From Limnobaculum xujianqingii (GTDB taxonomy: Bacteria; Pseudomonadota; Gammaproteobacteria; Enterobacterales; Enterobacteriaceae), in contig NZ_JABMLK010000001.1 of assembly GCF_013394855.1 (NCBI RefSeq), positions 868,001-932,000 on the forward strand: a stretch of 64,000 nucleotides of DNA. Reading direction: 5' to 3'. The stretch's first letter is position 1. The number at the start of each line of letters is the position of its first letter. Made by a program: the position numbers and the translations under genes. Below, in pieces: positions 16,721-28,447 of this stretch. The notes beneath the pieces were generated by a model. The model was given only the letters and a program-made list of their open reading frames with translations, did no database searches and was not told the DNA's origin.

Positions 16721-18781
16721 TTAATCTTTCTTCACCGCAGCTGTCGCGGTTGCTTGTGCAGCATCATTCTTTTCTAAATCTGCCAAATCTACTGCAATCA
16801 ATACCGTCTCATCCAGATAAGGATCGGCTTCCTTATAATCTTTTGGTAAATCTTCCAGCGACTTCAGCTTACTCTTACCTTCACGCTCCAGACGATCGTT
16901 GATGCGTTTCAAACGAATTGCATCATCCTCACTGCTCTCTTTTTCGCGTTTGGCATAGTTCAGTGAAATTGTGGCACGCTTATCTTTATTTGCCTTGTAA
17001 CGGGCAATATCCTGCATGATGAACTGGAACTCCGGATCTTTAGCAATCCGCTCATCATAATTTTTCTTCAGGATTGGAATGTAGCGAGACTCATCACCTA
17101 ATAGCGAGTATGTAGCTTTATCAACGCTATCCCAAGGCAATGCATTATCTTCAAAGCTTTCACCCGTCTCTACCGGATCGATACCCGTAGGCATGATGAT
17201 ATCTGGCGTTACCCCTTTGCGTTGGGTACTGCCACCGTTAATACGGTAGAATTTTTGAATGGTATATTGCACTGAGCCCAGTTCAGGCCAGTCAGGACGC
17301 AACATTTGATCATAAATACGGTTTAATGCACGATGCTGTTGTACGGTACCTTTACCAAAGGTTGGTTCTCCAACAATCAGTGCACGACCATAGTCTTGCA
17401 TTGCTGCAGCAAAAATTTCTGATGCCGAGGCGCTAAAACGATCGACCAACACTACCAATGGACCTTTGTAATAAACAATGCCATCGGTATCGCTATCTTC
17501 ACGAATCTTTCCGTTGTTATCACGAACCTGCACTACCGGACCGCTTGGAATAAATAATCCGGACAAAGAAACCGCTTCGGTTAATGCTCCACCACCGTTA
17601 GTACGCAAATCAATAATGATGCTGTCGACATTTTGCTTAGTCAGTTTTTGCAGTTGAGTTTTAACATCTTCCGTCAGACCAACGTAGAAACCTGGAATAT
17701 CCAGTACCCCAACCTTCTTCTTACCAACGGTTTTCAGCGTCATCTTAACTGCGCGATCTTCCAGACGAATACGTTCACGTGTCAACACCACTGTCTTCGA
17801 TTTTGCCCCTTTCGCTGCGGGTAAAATCTCCAGACGAACCTTACTGCCTTTTGGCCCTTTAATTAACGCAACTACATCATCCAGACGCCAACCAATAACA
17901 TCAACCATTGGTTTATCCTGCTGGCCTACGCCAACAATTTTATCACCAACGGCAATGGATTTACTCTTGGCCGCAGGTCCACCGGCAACCAGTGAGTTGA
18001 TTTGCGTATAGTCATCTTCCATCTGTAATACAGCACCGATACCTTCCAGAGAAAGGCTCATTTCCGTATTAAATTGCTCGGTATTTCGAGGTGAAAGATA
18101 ACTGGTATGAGGATCGATTTCACGGGCAAAAGCGTTAATGAAAGACTGGAAAACGTCTTCACTTTTCGCCTGGCTTAAACGCTTAATGGCGGACTGATAA
18201 CGCTTGGTCAGAATATCTTTGATTTCTGGCCACTCTTTACCTGCCAATTTCAGGTTGAGTTCGTCATATTTGACTTTTTCATACCACAGCTTATCCAGTT
18301 CTTCTACGCTGGTTGGCCATGGGGCTTTGCTGCGATCAACTTCAATTGAGTCATCGCCATCAAACGTCATTGGCTTATCCAGTAGCGTTAAAGCATAGGT
18401 TAAGCGTTCAAAGCGGCGCTTCTGAGCATAATTGTACAGATCGTAAGCTGTATCCAATTGCCCGGACTTTAACTCGTCATCCAGCTTGGTCTTTTTATCG
18501 GCAAACTTAGCGATATCCGAAGCCAACAAAACATTGTGACTAAAATCCAAAACATTCAAATAACGATTAAAGATTTTTTCTGAAAATGCATCATCTAGGT
18601 CAAATTGACGATAGTGTGAACGTGTAAAACGTGAAGTTACCCGTTCACTAACCGTGGCATGCTGCCCTTCCTGTTTTAAAACAGGCAGTTGATCGACACG
18701 GGTTATCGTCGTTTCCTTAGCATAACTTAATCCTGCGAGAAATAAGCTTGCAATGGCCGTTAACCGGATTAAGTTACTCAT
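16721..18781 (-). CDS. prc: carboxy-terminal processing protease Prc (Tsp)
   Basis: A 686-residue periplasmic S41 protease. It has a signal peptide (LIRLTAIASLFLAGLSYA), a PDZ domain (about 240-320, MSLSLEGIGAVLQM) and a catalytic Ser-Lys dyad in VDRFSASASEIFAAAMQDYG and GEPTFGKGTVQQ. It trims FtsI and degrades tagged and misfolded periplasmic proteins. I chose ATG 18781, after GGAGGT, rather than a TTG six codons upstream. It follows proQ directly, as in E. coli, and htpX is next. Confidence 0.95.
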   Translation of the reverse strand: MSNLIRLTAIASLFLAGLSYAKETTITRVDQLPVLKQEGQHATVSERVTSRFTRSHYRQFDLDDAFSEKIFNRYLNVLDFSHNVLLASDIAKFADKKTKLDDELKSGQLDTAYDLYNYAQKRRFERLTYALTLLDKPMTFDGDDSIEVDRSKAPWPTSVEELDKLWYEKVKYDELNLKLAGKEWPEIKDILTKRYQSAIKRLSQAKSEDVFQSFINAFAREIDPHTSYLSPRNTEQFNTEMSLSLEGIGAVLQMEDDYTQINSLVAGGPAAKSKSIAVGDKIVGVGQQDKPMVDVIGWRLDDVVALIKGPKGSKVRLEILPAAKGAKSKTVVLTRERIRLEDRAVKMTLKTVGKKKVGVLDIPGFYVGLTEDVKTQLQKLTKQNVDSIIIDLRTNGGGALTEAVSLSGLFIPSGPVVQVRDNNGKIREDSDTDGIVYYKGPLVVLVDRFSASASEIFAAAMQDYGRALIVGEPTFGKGTVQQHRALNRIYDQMLRPDWPELGSVQYTIQKFYRINGGSTQRKGVTPDIIMPTGIDPVETGESFEDNALPWDSVDKATYSLLGDESRYIPILKKNYDERIAKDPEFQFIMQDIARYKANKDKRATISLNYAKREKESSEDDAIRLKRINDRLEREGKSKLKSLEDLPKDYKEADPYLDETVLIAVDLADLEKNDAAQATATAAVKKD

Positions 18782-18800
18782 GCTTTGGCTGACCTCCAAC

Positions 18801-19496
18801 TTAAAACTGTAAATGCTCTGCTCGAACCAGCATAGCTAAACCCGAAGCAAGTTGAACCCGAACGCCATCTTTAGCGATTTCAAGAACAGTTGCATCCATG
18901 GCGCTCTGACCTGCACGTACTTTGACATTTTGCCCGGTTTTAAGTGCAGCAATATCGGCAGCAGAAGCTGGACGGAGTTTTTCAACCACTTTAGCTGCGG
19001 GAGCGGGAGCAGTAGAGCGTGCAGGAGCAGGTTTTGCCTTCGCTTTTGATTGAGACGATGACTGAGCAGCTTTGCTATCCGGTGTCGCTTTTTTAGCAGC
19101 AGGACGAGGACGGCGAGCCTGAGGAGCTTCTCCTGACTCTTTACGTTGTGCTGCACGTTGAGCCTGGACTCGGGCTTTTGCCTCTTCCAGTTGCTTACGC
19201 GCATGCTCTACGTGCTGCTCTTCCAGCAGACCACAATCTGCACCGTCTAAATCAACACGCTGAGCATTTAATTTAAGACCGTGCAAATAACGCCAGCTGG
19301 AAGTATATAAGCGTAACGCAGTACGTAATTGTGTTTTACTGAATAAGGTTTCTTCAGGCAGTCGGGTTACGACATCCTGAAAGATTCCAATTTTCAGAGG
19401 CCGGGCTTCACCCTCAAGGGTAAAACAAAGCGGGAATTTTTCTGCCAGATAGGCAATTACTTCTTTACTGCTGTTCAACTTAGGTTGATTTTCCAT
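18801..19496 (-). CDS. proQ: RNA chaperone ProQ
   Basis: A 231-residue RNA-binding protein (232 in E. coli). It has an N-terminal FinO-like domain (about 1-120, [17 protein letters not shown] to [13 protein letters not shown]), a flexible basic Ala/Lys/Pro-rich linker (about 120-180) and a C-terminal Tudor/SH3-like domain. It binds structured sRNAs and mRNA 3' ends across the transcriptome. The stop is close to the prc ribosome-binding site, so translational coupling with prc is likely. Confidence 0.96.
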   Translation of the reverse strand: MENQPKLNSSKEVIAYLAEKFPLCFTLEGEARPLKIGIFQDVVTRLPEETLFSKTQLRTALRLYTSSWRYLHGLKLNAQRVDLDGADCGLLEEQHVEHARKQLEEAKARVQAQRAAQRKESGEAPQARRPRPAAKKATPDSKAAQSSSQSKAKAKPAPARSTAPAPAAKVVEKLRPASAADIAALKTGQNVKVRAGQSAMDATVLEIAKDGVRVQLASGLAMLVRAEHLQF

Positions 19497-19629
19497 GAAA
19501 TTTCCTGATTACAACGAACTCACCCAAAAGCGCAGGCGTAGATTACGCGCCATTATAATCACGCTTTTAGTAAAAGCTACGTTATCCGCACTTCAAGTTT
19601 AAACTAATGATGATAACCGTCGGTAAATA

Positions 19630-20088
19630 TTAGCTGATATGTTGAGAAAGCAACGCAGCAATATTTTCCAGACCATGTTGATCATCACTATCAAAACGAC
19701 CAAATACCGTACTATCTATATCTAAAACAGCGATAATGTTATTTCCCTGATAAACAGGAAGCACTATCTCCGCATTGCTTGCACTATCACAGGTAATGTG
19801 TCCTTCAAATTGATGAACGTCATCAATACGTTGAATTCGATTTTCTTTCACTGCCGTACCGCAAACACCCCGACCAACAGGAATACGCGTACAGGCAATT
19901 TTTCCCTGAAAAGGTCCCAGAACCAGTACGTCACCCTGTAACAGGTAAAAACCAGCCCAGTTAACCGCTTCCAGTCGCTCAAATAAGAGTGCACTGGCAT
20001 TAGCAAATGTGGCTATCAAATCTGGCTCCCCTGCAATCAGAGCAGACAGATCTCGGTGCAACTCGGTATAAAACGCTTTTTTATTCAT
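19630..20088 (-). CDS. msrC: free methionine-(R)-sulfoxide reductase
   Basis: A 152-residue GAF-domain enzyme that reduces free methionine-R-sulfoxide with thioredoxin. The three redox cysteines are visible: Cys66 (GKIACTRIP), Cys76 (GRGVCGTAV) and Cys100 (GHITCDSAS). I chose ATG 20088 (MNKKAFY), matching the E. coli start; a TTG 11 codons upstream adds a non-conserved stretch. The C-terminus is about 13 residues shorter than in E. coli. It lies upstream of proQ with the prc-proQ-msrC order of E. coli. Confidence 0.92.
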   Translation of the reverse strand: MNKKAFYTELHRDLSALIAGEPDLIATFANASALLFERLEAVNWAGFYLLQGDVLVLGPFQGKIACTRIPVGRGVCGTAVKENRIQRIDDVHQFEGHITCDSASNAEIVLPVYQGNNIIAVLDIDSTVFGRFDSDDQHGLENIAALLSQHIS

Positions 20089-20171
20089 TTTATCAACATA
20101 AACTATAAAACAGACTGCCAAAAATTTGACTGCAAAAGTGAGATATCATTCCAAAATTCCAGTATTTAAAC

Positions 20172-20498
20172 TCAACCACCGGCCAGTTTAACTTTGAATC
20201 CTTTATATTCTAGCAGCACTTTTAACTCATCGCGTTTATCACCTTGAATTTCAATCAGACCGTCTTTCACTGCACCACCACAACCGCATTTTTTCTTTAA
20301 CTCAGCAGCCAGTTTTTGCAATTCAGTATCATCGAGATCCAAACCAGTGATAATACAAACACCTTTACCTTTACGTCCGCTGGTTTGCCGTTGGATTCTG
20401 ACAACACCATCACCTTTTGGACGTTCAACTTTAACCTCTTCCGGCGCAATTCGACCAGAATCAGTAGAATAGACTAAACGACTGTTATTATCTGTCAT
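20172..20498 (-). CDS. yciH: SUI1/eIF1-like stress response translation factor YciH
   Basis: A 108-residue protein, exactly the E. coli length, with the eIF1/SUI1 fold: GDGVVRIQRQTSGRKGKGVCIITGLDLDD is split by the KKKCGCGGAVKDG loop. It binds the 30S subunit and affects start selection under stress. I chose ATG 20498; the longer frame from 20585 runs inside pyrF. It lies 16 bases after the pyrF stop and is co-transcribed with it, as in E. coli. Confidence 0.94.
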   Translation of the reverse strand: MTDNNSRLVYSTDSGRIAPEEVKVERPKGDGVVRIQRQTSGRKGKGVCIITGLDLDDTELQKLAAELKKKCGCGGAVKDGLIEIQGDKRDELKVLLEYKGFKVKLAGG

Positions 20499-20514
20499 GA
20501 TCGTGCCATATAAA

Positions 20515-21216
20515 TTATGCCAGGCTGGCCAGAATATCCTGCAAAGCCTGAGCTGGATTAGCTGATTGTGTAATGGGACGACCAATCACCATATAGTCGA
20601 CACCTGCATCCAGTGCCTGTGGAGGCGTCATTACCCGGCGCTGATCGCCAATATCACTACCTACCGGACGAATACCCGGAGTAACTAACTGAAATTTAGT
20701 GCCTAACAGTGACTTCAGATGACGAGCTTCATGGGCTGAACATACTACACCATCAAGGCCGTTATCTTTTACTAAACGCGCCAATCTTTCTGCATGTTCT
20801 TCCAGCGAGGACGTTATTCCAATTCCCCGTAAGTCACTTTCATCCATACTGGTTAATACCGTAACGGCAATTAGCTTAGGTGCAGAATCACCATAAGGCA
20901 AAAGTGCTTTTTTCGCTGCCTCTAACATACGAGCACCGCCGCAGGCATGCACATCAACCATCCAGACGCCCAATTCAGCTGCCGCCGCAACGCTCTTGGC
21001 TACGGTGTTGGGAATATCATGAAATTTCAGATCCAAAAAAACATCAAAACCACGATGATGTAACTCACGAACCAAATCAGGACCACAAAGAGAAAACATC
21101 TCTTTACCAATTTTCAGCCGGCAATCTTTAGGCTCTATTTTATCGGCCAGTTCAAGCGCTGAACGCTGATTATCGTAATCCAGAGCAACAATTATGGGTG
21201 AAGTCGACATCGACAT
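20515..21216 (-). CDS. pyrF: orotidine-5'-phosphate decarboxylase
   Basis: A 233-residue TIM-barrel enzyme for the last step of UMP synthesis. The catalytic Asp-Lys-Asp set is in [13 protein letters not shown] (about 60-73), and phosphate-binding residues are in VTPGIRP and IGRPI. The ATG at 21216 follows ACAGGAAAA. It forms a pair with yciH, while lapB upstream is separated by a terminator. Confidence 0.96.
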   Translation of the reverse strand: MSMSTSPIIVALDYDNQRSALELADKIEPKDCRLKIGKEMFSLCGPDLVRELHHRGFDVFLDLKFHDIPNTVAKSVAAAAELGVWMVDVHACGGARMLEAAKKALLPYGDSAPKLIAVTVLTSMDESDLRGIGITSSLEEHAERLARLVKDNGLDGVVCSAHEARHLKSLLGTKFQLVTPGIRPVGSDIGDQRRVMTPPQALDAGVDYMVIGRPITQSANPAQALQDILASLA

Positions 21217-21243
21217 ACTGTTTTCCTGTAATGCATTCTTACT

Positions 21244-21267
21244 AAAAAAGCCCGATCGCTATCAGGC
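21244..21267 (-). terminator. terminator between lapB and pyrF
   Basis: On the minus strand GCCTGAT-AGCG-ATCGGGC (7 bp, one G-T pair) is followed by TTTTTTAGT, 11 bases after the lapB stop. Confidence 0.75.
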
Positions 21268-21277
21268 TATTATCTGT

Positions 21278-22447
21278 TTATTGACCGTCTAATCCACGAA
21301 TAGGTTTTACCGTTGACCACGCCCGACAAGAAGGACAGTGCCAGTAAAGCGAATTAGCTGTCAGTCCACACTTTTCACAGCGATAACGTGGGCGGATACG
21401 AATTTGCTCACCCACCATTTCTCGTAACACAATCAGACTCTCTTTGGCTCGCCCTTCTTCAGCTTCCGCCAGTTGATAATCCATCAGGCGATAGAAGCCG
21501 CGGGTAGTTGGATGAAGCTGTAACTGGCGATTGATATAGGTTTGAGCCACATCTCGCCCTTCTGTTTGTTCCAGCATATCCGCCAGTCTTAATTCTGCTT
21601 CTGAACCGGTATTTTCGGCTACACAGCGCTTCAAATACTCTATCCAGCGTTCGGGCTGCTGTAATCGTTGGTAGCACTCATACAGCATGCCAATGGTTTC
21701 GCTGACAAAATCTTTATCCTGATCGATTACTCGCTCGAGCTCGTTAATTGCTTTGATATCATCACCGCGTGCAATCCAGATACGACCAGACATAATCGAT
21801 ACCCGGGCACAGTTTTTGTCAGCAGAGGCTGCTTTCTTCAGCAGTCCCATTGCTTTGTCCAGATCTTCAGAACCCATTGCCTGTAAAGCCAGCTCACAAT
21901 AAAAATGAGCAATTTCAAGACGAAACTCATCTTTTCCGGCTTTAACCAATTTCTCGGCCATCTCAATTGCCTGCTGCCAGTCGCTGGTTGCCTGATAAAT
22001 AATCAGCAACTGCTTCAATGCAGGAACACGGAAATCTGCTTCATCAATTAGCTGGATAAACATCTGCTCTGCACGATCGTAAAGTCCTGCTGCCATATAG
22101 TCCCAGCCTAATTGCTGAGTAACCAGCAAACGCTGTTCAAATGTCAGAGAAGCACTTTCAATCAAAGACTGGTGAATACGGATAGCTCGGTCAACTTCAC
22201 CCCGGGAACGGAATAAGTTGCCTAAAGTCAGGTGGGCTTCAAAAGCGCCGCCGTCCTCTTTTAACATATCGACAAAGAGATCAACGGCTTTATCTTGTTG
22301 GTTAGAAAGCAGGAAGTTAACCCCATCCACATATCCACGGGACAGTTTATTCGCTTCCTGCTGCCGCTCCTGTTGTACGCCTCTTCGGCCCATATACCAG
22401 CCATATGCGGCAGCTACGGGCAACAACAGAAACAGCAGTTCTAGCAT
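21278..22447 (-). CDS. lapB: lipopolysaccharide assembly protein LapB (YciM)
   Basis: A 389-residue protein, the E. coli length. It has an N-terminal transmembrane anchor (LLFLLLPVAAAYGWYMG), nine or so TPR repeats across residues 35-330, and a C-terminal rubredoxin-like zinc domain with CEKCG and CPSC motifs. It acts at the inner-membrane cytoplasmic face as adaptor for FtsH degradation of LpxC and so sets LPS output. It starts six bases after the lapA stop. Confidence 0.96.
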   Translation of the reverse strand: MLELLFLLLPVAAAYGWYMGRRGVQQERQQEANKLSRGYVDGVNFLLSNQQDKAVDLFVDMLKEDGGAFEAHLTLGNLFRSRGEVDRAIRIHQSLIESASLTFEQRLLVTQQLGWDYMAAGLYDRAEQMFIQLIDEADFRVPALKQLLIIYQATSDWQQAIEMAEKLVKAGKDEFRLEIAHFYCELALQAMGSEDLDKAMGLLKKAASADKNCARVSIMSGRIWIARGDDIKAINELERVIDQDKDFVSETIGMLYECYQRLQQPERWIEYLKRCVAENTGSEAELRLADMLEQTEGRDVAQTYINRQLQLHPTTRGFYRLMDYQLAEAEEGRAKESLIVLREMVGEQIRIRPRYRCEKCGLTANSLYWHCPSCRAWSTVKPIRGLDGQ

Positions 22448-22453
22448 ACAGCC

Positions 22454-22774
22454 TTATTCCTTTGTGGGTTGCGGCAACGCCACTGGTGCAGGCTCGCTGA
22501 CCGATGACGGAGAAGGTGTTGCAGCTTGCTGCAGGCGTTTAATCTGACGTTCTGCACGACCTAAACGCAAGCGTAAACGCAGATAAAACAGACCACTAAC
22601 CAGCCAACCCAGAATAAAGCCACCGCCAAATAGTATTGCCAATAAGGTGGATAAAGCATAATCCCCTTTGGCAATCAGGAAGTTGAACGTAACGACCTGT
22701 TCATTATGTGCGCCTAATGTTACTGAGATAACCAGAATAACAATGGCGATGAGTCCAATTATTAAATATTTCAC
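22454..22774 (-). CDS. lapA: lipopolysaccharide assembly protein LapA (YciS)
   Basis: A 106-residue inner-membrane protein with two transmembrane helices (YLIIGLIAIVILVISVTLG and LSTLLAILFGGGFILGWLVSG), a basic coiled-coil stretch and a Pro-rich tail. It partners LapB. I chose the GTG at 22774 (MKYLIIG), which matches the E. coli N-terminus (MKYLLIF). A TTG four codons upstream is the only in-frame alternative. The start region has a weak ribosome-binding site (TTGGAT). Confidence 0.92.
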   Translation of the reverse strand: MKYLIIGLIAIVILVISVTLGAHNEQVVTFNFLIAKGDYALSTLLAILFGGGFILGWLVSGLFYLRLRLRLGRAERQIKRLQQAATPSPSSVSEPAPVALPQPTKE

Positions 22775-22975
22775 AATGCTATCCAAAATAGAGATAAACG
22801 GATGAATTATACCAAGAATACTTGATTAATGTTCTATAACTTAGCATTTCTACTCACAGATAGAAAATCTCTCTTTCTTTCCGTGAGCTGTTTATCACTG
22901 ACATAATCTAATAATACTATCACACAATCTTACTGACTCAGGAGAGTCGTGGCGAATAGTATTGTTTTGTATTTA

Positions 22976-23731
22976 CTATTCTTCGCACTTTTCAGCAATG
23001 TTCACTGCTATCTGTCCGGGAGAAAACACCCAAAACGCTGCCGCCCAACTGGCCAGAAAAGCAAATAACCCACTGAGTAAAATCGAAACAATTAAATCTT
23101 CCGGCCAGTGCATGCCAAGCAACAGTCGGCTACCAGCAACAGTAATCGCCCAAACCATCAATACAACAGCACTGATATAGCGGCGACGAGGCAACAGCAT
23201 TCCTATCCCCAACAGTGCCCAGGTTGCGGTAAATAGCGTATGGCCTGATGGAAAAGAGTAACCAGTTTCCCGTTCCCAGTGTTTAGACAACCAGGGTGGG
23301 ACACGTTCTTCACCTTTAAGATGTTGTTCAACAATGCGAGCGCGCTCTTTGCGTGGTAACGCATAAAAGGCATTATCATCAAGTTGAAATTCATCTTCCA
23401 TCCAAAGAACAAATGGACGAGGTTCTTCCATGGTTTCTTTGATGGCTGACTTTACTCCTTGGCCGCCAACGATTGTTACCGCTAGTATAGCAATCAGTAA
23501 CGCGCCCGGTTTAAATGCAAGTCGCAAACGCCAGACAAACCACAACGCCAGTACCACACTGGTAATAGCCCCCCAGGGAGAACTGGCGGTTTCTGTCATC
23601 CAGAATAATGGTTTAAGAATAGGATTGTCTTCATTAGGTGTCCATGTCCAGTCGATAAACCAGACCAATACTGGCATCACCAAAAGGATTAAAACCCCAA
23701 CAGATATTCGCTTTGCAAGCCCGCTTAACAT
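22976..23731 (-). CDS. pgpB: phosphatidylglycerophosphatase B / PAP2 phosphatase
   Basis: A 251-residue membrane phosphatase with about six transmembrane segments and the three PAP2 motifs: KETMEEPRPF, FPSGHTLF and SRLLLGMHWPEDL. It dephosphorylates phosphatidylglycerol phosphate and undecaprenyl pyrophosphate on the periplasmic side. The order pgpB-lapA-lapB and the divergent ribA match E. coli. The 201 bases before lapA show no clear site. Confidence 0.94.
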   Translation of the reverse strand: MLSGLAKRISVGVLILLVMPVLVWFIDWTWTPNEDNPILKPLFWMTETASSPWGAITSVVLALWFVWRLRLAFKPGALLIAILAVTIVGGQGVKSAIKETMEEPRPFVLWMEDEFQLDDNAFYALPRKERARIVEQHLKGEERVPPWLSKHWERETGYSFPSGHTLFTATWALLGIGMLLPRRRYISAVVLMVWAITVAGSRLLLGMHWPEDLIVSILLSGLFAFLASWAAAFWVFSPGQIAVNIAEKCEE

Positions 23732-23749
23732 ATTACTTCTCAGTTCTGA

Positions 23750-23826
23750 TATAATAACAGCGGTCTATAATCCCACAAAAATGGCTAAAAGAGTAAAAAT
23801 ACCGCCTCTGACCGGCGGATTTTTTC
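23750..23826 (+). other. promoter-like and terminator-like elements upstream of ribA
   Basis: Two perfect TATAAT hexamers (23750-23755 and 23766-23771) are followed by a hairpin, CCGCC with GGCGG (23802-23818), and a T-run, all on the plus strand and 156 bases before ribA. This could be an early terminator in the ribA leader or mark a small RNA of about 60 bases. No -35 element or conserved RNA family was recognised. Confidence 0.35.
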
Positions 23827-23981
23827 TTAACTATTCAGCAACAAAATTCATTTGATTAGATTATACTGATACGCTTTATCCGACTGATAAAGTCATAAGC
23901 ATTAGAATTGCTGTTTATTTTCGCCGTGTCTTCGCGAAATAACAGGGTTCATAACGTAGCAATAGGTTATTGGAGAGTATC

Positions 23982-24572
23982 ATGCAGCTAAAAAGAGTGG
24001 CAGAAGCCAAACTACCGACACCATGGGGCGATTTTCTGATGGTCGGTTTTGAAGAGCTGGCCACAGGGCATGACCATGTAGCATTGGTATTTGGTGACAT
24101 CAGCGATCCAAAACCTGTTTTAGCCCGAATTCATTCAGAATGCCTGACTGGCGATGCATTATTTAGCTTACGCTGTGATTGTGGCTTTCAGCTTGAGACT
24201 GCTCTGCAGCATATCGCTGAAGAAGGTCGCGGCATTCTGCTCTATCATCGTCAGGAAGGTCGTAATATCGGCTTGTTAAATAAAATTCGTGCCTATGCTC
24301 TTCAGGACAAAGGGGCGGATACGGTTGAAGCCAATCATCAGTTAGGTTTTGCCGCTGATGAACGCGACTTTACTCTGTGTGCGGATATGTTCAAATTGCT
24401 GAATGTGGATTCTGTTCGCCTGCTAACCAATAATCCAAAGAAAGTTGAGATTCTGACTGGTGCTGGTATCAATATTGTTGAGCGAGTACCGTTGCAGGTT
24501 GGTCGTAACCCTAAAAATGAAAAGTATCTGGATACTAAAGCTGCCAAGATGGGGCATTTGCTGTCCAAATAA
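23982..24572 (+). CDS. ribA: GTP cyclohydrolase II
   Basis: A 196-residue enzyme, the E. coli length, converting GTP to the first riboflavin precursor. The zinc cysteines are in [17 protein letters not shown], and GTP-binding and catalytic residues are in [15 protein letters not shown] chose ATG 23982 with the GGAGAG site upstream; a start four codons earlier has none. It is divergent from pgpB and converges on cysB through a perfect 14-bp terminator. Confidence 0.96.
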   Translation: MQLKRVAEAKLPTPWGDFLMVGFEELATGHDHVALVFGDISDPKPVLARIHSECLTGDALFSLRCDCGFQLETALQHIAEEGRGILLYHRQEGRNIGLLNKIRAYALQDKGADTVEANHQLGFAADERDFTLCADMFKLLNVDSVRLLTNNPKKVEILTGAGINIVERVPLQVGRNPKNEKYLDTKAAKMGHLLSK

Positions 24573-24593
24573 TTACGCTGTAATTCAATCAAC

Positions 24594-24621
24594 ACAAAGC
24601 CCACCAATTGGTGGGCTTTGT
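24594..24621. terminator. bidirectional terminator between ribA and cysB
   Basis: ACAAAGCCCACCAA and its perfect inverse TTGGTGGGCTTTGT form a 14-bp stem without an unpaired loop spacer, midway between the two converging stop codons. Confidence 0.88.
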
Positions 24622-24639
24622 CGTTTTGGCGTCTGGAAA

Positions 24640-25617
<978 letters not shown>

Positions 25618-25780
25618 TTACACCACCACTTAACAAGTATCTCAATACTGAAAATAAGAAGTTATATTCCCTTGTCCAGTTCAGTGAATACATCCCTTTC
25701 ATCACGCCACTGAAGGTTTAACCGGGTGTTAAAAACGCTATCAGATAATCTGACTTAATTTTACCCGCCGTTTGGCAGAA

Positions 25781-25820
25781 AAATAAAAACGCCCTGCAGT
25801 TAAATGACACACAGGGCGTT
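25781..25820 (-). terminator. terminator of topA
   Basis: On the minus strand AACGCCCTG and CAGGGCGTT form a 9-bp stem with a 15-base loop, followed by TTTATTTTT, about 40 bases after the topA stop. Confidence 0.75.
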
Positions 25821-25858
25821 ATATATCAAGTAATATTCTACTTAATCAGCAACTTTCG

Positions 25859-28447
25859 TTACTTTTTCGGTGCTTCGGCCCACTTACCATCCGCATAGAA
25901 CACTGACCAACCGGTCGCTTTACCATTTTTTTCAGATGCTACATATTGCTGCTTAGTTTTACGGCTAAAACGAACAATTGCTTTGTTACCTTCAGGATCG
26001 GCAACCGGAGCATCGGCCAGATAGCTAAGCTTCTCTGGTAAACGATCTTTAAAGCGACGTAGCTCTTCTACCGTTGGTGCACGCGTTTCGCGAGATTTAG
26101 GGAAGGTGTTAGCCGCCAGGAATACCCCTGCCGCTCCGTCACGCAACACAAAATAGGCGTCTGATTTTTCGCAAGGCAATTCAGGTAATGGAACCGGATC
26201 TTCTTTTGGTGGTGCTATATCGCCGTTACGTAAAATCTTACGGGTATTTTTACAATCCGGGTTAGTACAGCCCATGTACTTACCAAAACGCCCTACTTTC
26301 AGGTGCATCTCAGAGCCGCATTTCTCACATTCAATCACCGGACCGTCATAACCTTTAATGCGGAACTCACCCTCTTCAATCTCATAACCATCACATTCAG
26401 GGTTATTACCACAAACATGAAGTTTACGCTGATTGTCGATCAGGTAGCTGTCCATTGCCGTGCCACATTTTTTACAACGATGGCGGGCACGTAATGCGTT
26501 AGTTTCGGCATCATCCCCTTCAAGTACGTTTAGCACTTCAGATTCAGGGATCAGATTGATGGTCTGCTTACAGCGCTCTTTCGGCGGTAATGCATAACCA
26601 GAACAACCCAGGAATACACCAGTACTGGCGGTACGAATACCCATTTTACGGCTACAGGTTGGACAATCAATAGAGGTCAGCACCACCTGATTAGGCCGCA
26701 TACCACCTTCTTCTGGTTCCTGCTCCGCCTTCTCCAGTTGATTATTGAATTCGCTGAAGAAATTGTTCAGTACTGTTTTCCAGGAAGCTTTGTTTGTTGC
26801 CACGCTGTCCAGATCGTTTTCCATACGGGCAGTAAAATCGTAATCCATTAAGTCACGGAAGTTCTCTTCCAGACGATCGGTAACAATTTCACCCATTTTT
26901 TCCGCATAAAAACGACGGTTTTCCGTATGAACATAGCCCCGGTCCTGAATGGTCGAAATAATCGACGCATAGGTAGATGGACGACCAATACCGCGTTTTT
27001 CCAGTTCTTTAACCAACGAGGCTTCGCTAAAACGCGCCGGTGGTTTAGTAAAGTGTTGTCCTGGTAATAACTGCTCTAACTTAAGTGCAGTACCTACTGC
27101 GATCACCGGTAAGGCTTTATCCTCATCGTTTTTACGTAATGCAGGCAGTACTTTAGTCCAGCCATCAAAACGCAGCGTACGACCTTTGGCTTTAAGCAGG
27201 AAGTCACCTGCTTTGACCGTCAGCGTAGTGGAATCATATTTAGCTGGAGTCATCTGACAAGAGACAAACTGACGCCAGATCAACTGATACAGACGCTGTG
27301 CGTCCGCTTCCATATCTTTTAGCTGCTCAGCCTGAACATTCACATCAGAAGGACGAATTGCTTCGTGCGCTTCCTGTGAGTTCTCTTTGCTGCTGTATTG
27401 GTTTGGCTGTTCAGGCAAATATTTATCACCAAAATTGTCGGTGATATAGCCGCGTACCATTGCCAGAGCATCCTGACTCAGGTTGGTTGAGTCAGTACGC
27501 ATATAAGTGATATGACCCGCTTCATACAGACGCTGAGCCATCATCATGGTTTTCTTCACTCCAAAACCCAGACGAGTACTGGCAGCCTGTTGCAGTGTAG
27601 AAGTAATAAATGGAGCACTTGGTTTACTGCTGGTTGGTTTATCTTCGCGCTCCAACACTTCGTAGTGCGCTTTTTCCAGCAATGCTACCGCAGCATGCGT
27701 TTCATCACGGGTAACCGGCTTAAACGCTTTATCATTAAAATGCGTTACCTGCATTTGCAGAGGAACATCTTTACCATGACTTAAATCAGCGTGCAGTTCC
27801 CAATACTCTTCAGGAACAAAGGCTTTGATTTCACGTTCACGTTCCACCACCAGACGCACGGCAACAGACTGCACCCGACCGGCTGATAAACCACGGGCAA
27901 TCTTTTTCCATAATAATGGAGAAACCATATACCCTACTACGCGGTCCATAAAACGACGCGCCTGTTGAGCATTAACCCGGTCGATATTCAGTTCGCCTGG
28001 CTCTTCAAACGCCTGACGAATCGCATTCTTGGTAATTTCGTTAAACACAACCCTACGATAGCGATTATCGTCACCACCAATAACTTCCCGCAGGTGCCAC
28101 GCTATGGCTTCCCCTTCGCGGTCAAGGTCGGTTGCGAGATAGATGGTATCGGCTTTTTCAGCTAACGCTTTCAGTTCCGCGACGACTTTTTCTTTACCAG
28201 GCAAAATTTCATAATGCGCTGCCCAGTCATGATAGGGATCGATTCCCATTCGGTTAACCAACGCCTGTTTAGCATCCTTTTTTACTTTGGTACCTTTTGC
28301 TGCAGGGCTGCTTTTAGTTACCGAACCACTCGTTGGCAAATCCCGGATATGACCGACGCTGGACTTAACCACGTAGTCATTTCCTAAATATTTATTAATC
28401 GTTTTGGCCTTAGCCGGGGACTCCACAATGACGAGCGCTTTACCCAT
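25859..28447 (-). CDS. topA: DNA topoisomerase I
   Basis: An 862-residue type IA topoisomerase (865 in E. coli) that relaxes negative supercoils. It has an N-terminal Toprim domain ([14 protein letters not shown] to [17 protein letters not shown]), the active-site tyrosine in [12 protein letters not shown], and a C-terminal region with three four-cysteine zinc ribbons (from about residue 595, CPTC/C, CKKCG/C and CEKCG/C) plus ribbon-like repeats. The order cysB-topA-yciN is as in E. coli. The 378 bases upstream hold its promoter and that of yciN. Confidence 0.97.
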   Translation of the reverse strand: MGKALVIVESPAKAKTINKYLGNDYVVKSSVGHIRDLPTSGSVTKSSPAAKGTKVKKDAKQALVNRMGIDPYHDWAAHYEILPGKEKVVAELKALAEKADTIYLATDLDREGEAIAWHLREVIGGDDNRYRRVVFNEITKNAIRQAFEEPGELNIDRVNAQQARRFMDRVVGYMVSPLLWKKIARGLSAGRVQSVAVRLVVEREREIKAFVPEEYWELHADLSHGKDVPLQMQVTHFNDKAFKPVTRDETHAAVALLEKAHYEVLEREDKPTSSKPSAPFITSTLQQAASTRLGFGVKKTMMMAQRLYEAGHITYMRTDSTNLSQDALAMVRGYITDNFGDKYLPEQPNQYSSKENSQEAHEAIRPSDVNVQAEQLKDMEADAQRLYQLIWRQFVSCQMTPAKYDSTTLTVKAGDFLLKAKGRTLRFDGWTKVLPALRKNDEDKALPVIAVGTALKLEQLLPGQHFTKPPARFSEASLVKELEKRGIGRPSTYASIISTIQDRGYVHTENRRFYAEKMGEIVTDRLEENFRDLMDYDFTARMENDLDSVATNKASWKTVLNNFFSEFNNQLEKAEQEPEEGGMRPNQVVLTSIDCPTCSRKMGIRTASTGVFLGCSGYALPPKERCKQTINLIPESEVLNVLEGDDAETNALRARHRCKKCGTAMDSYLIDNQRKLHVCGNNPECDGYEIEEGEFRIKGYDGPVIECEKCGSEMHLKVGRFGKYMGCTNPDCKNTRKILRNGDIAPPKEDPVPLPELPCEKSDAYFVLRDGAAGVFLAANTFPKSRETRAPTVEELRRFKDRLPEKLSYLADAPVADPEGNKAIVRFSRKTKQQYVASEKNGKATGWSVFYADGKWAEAPKK

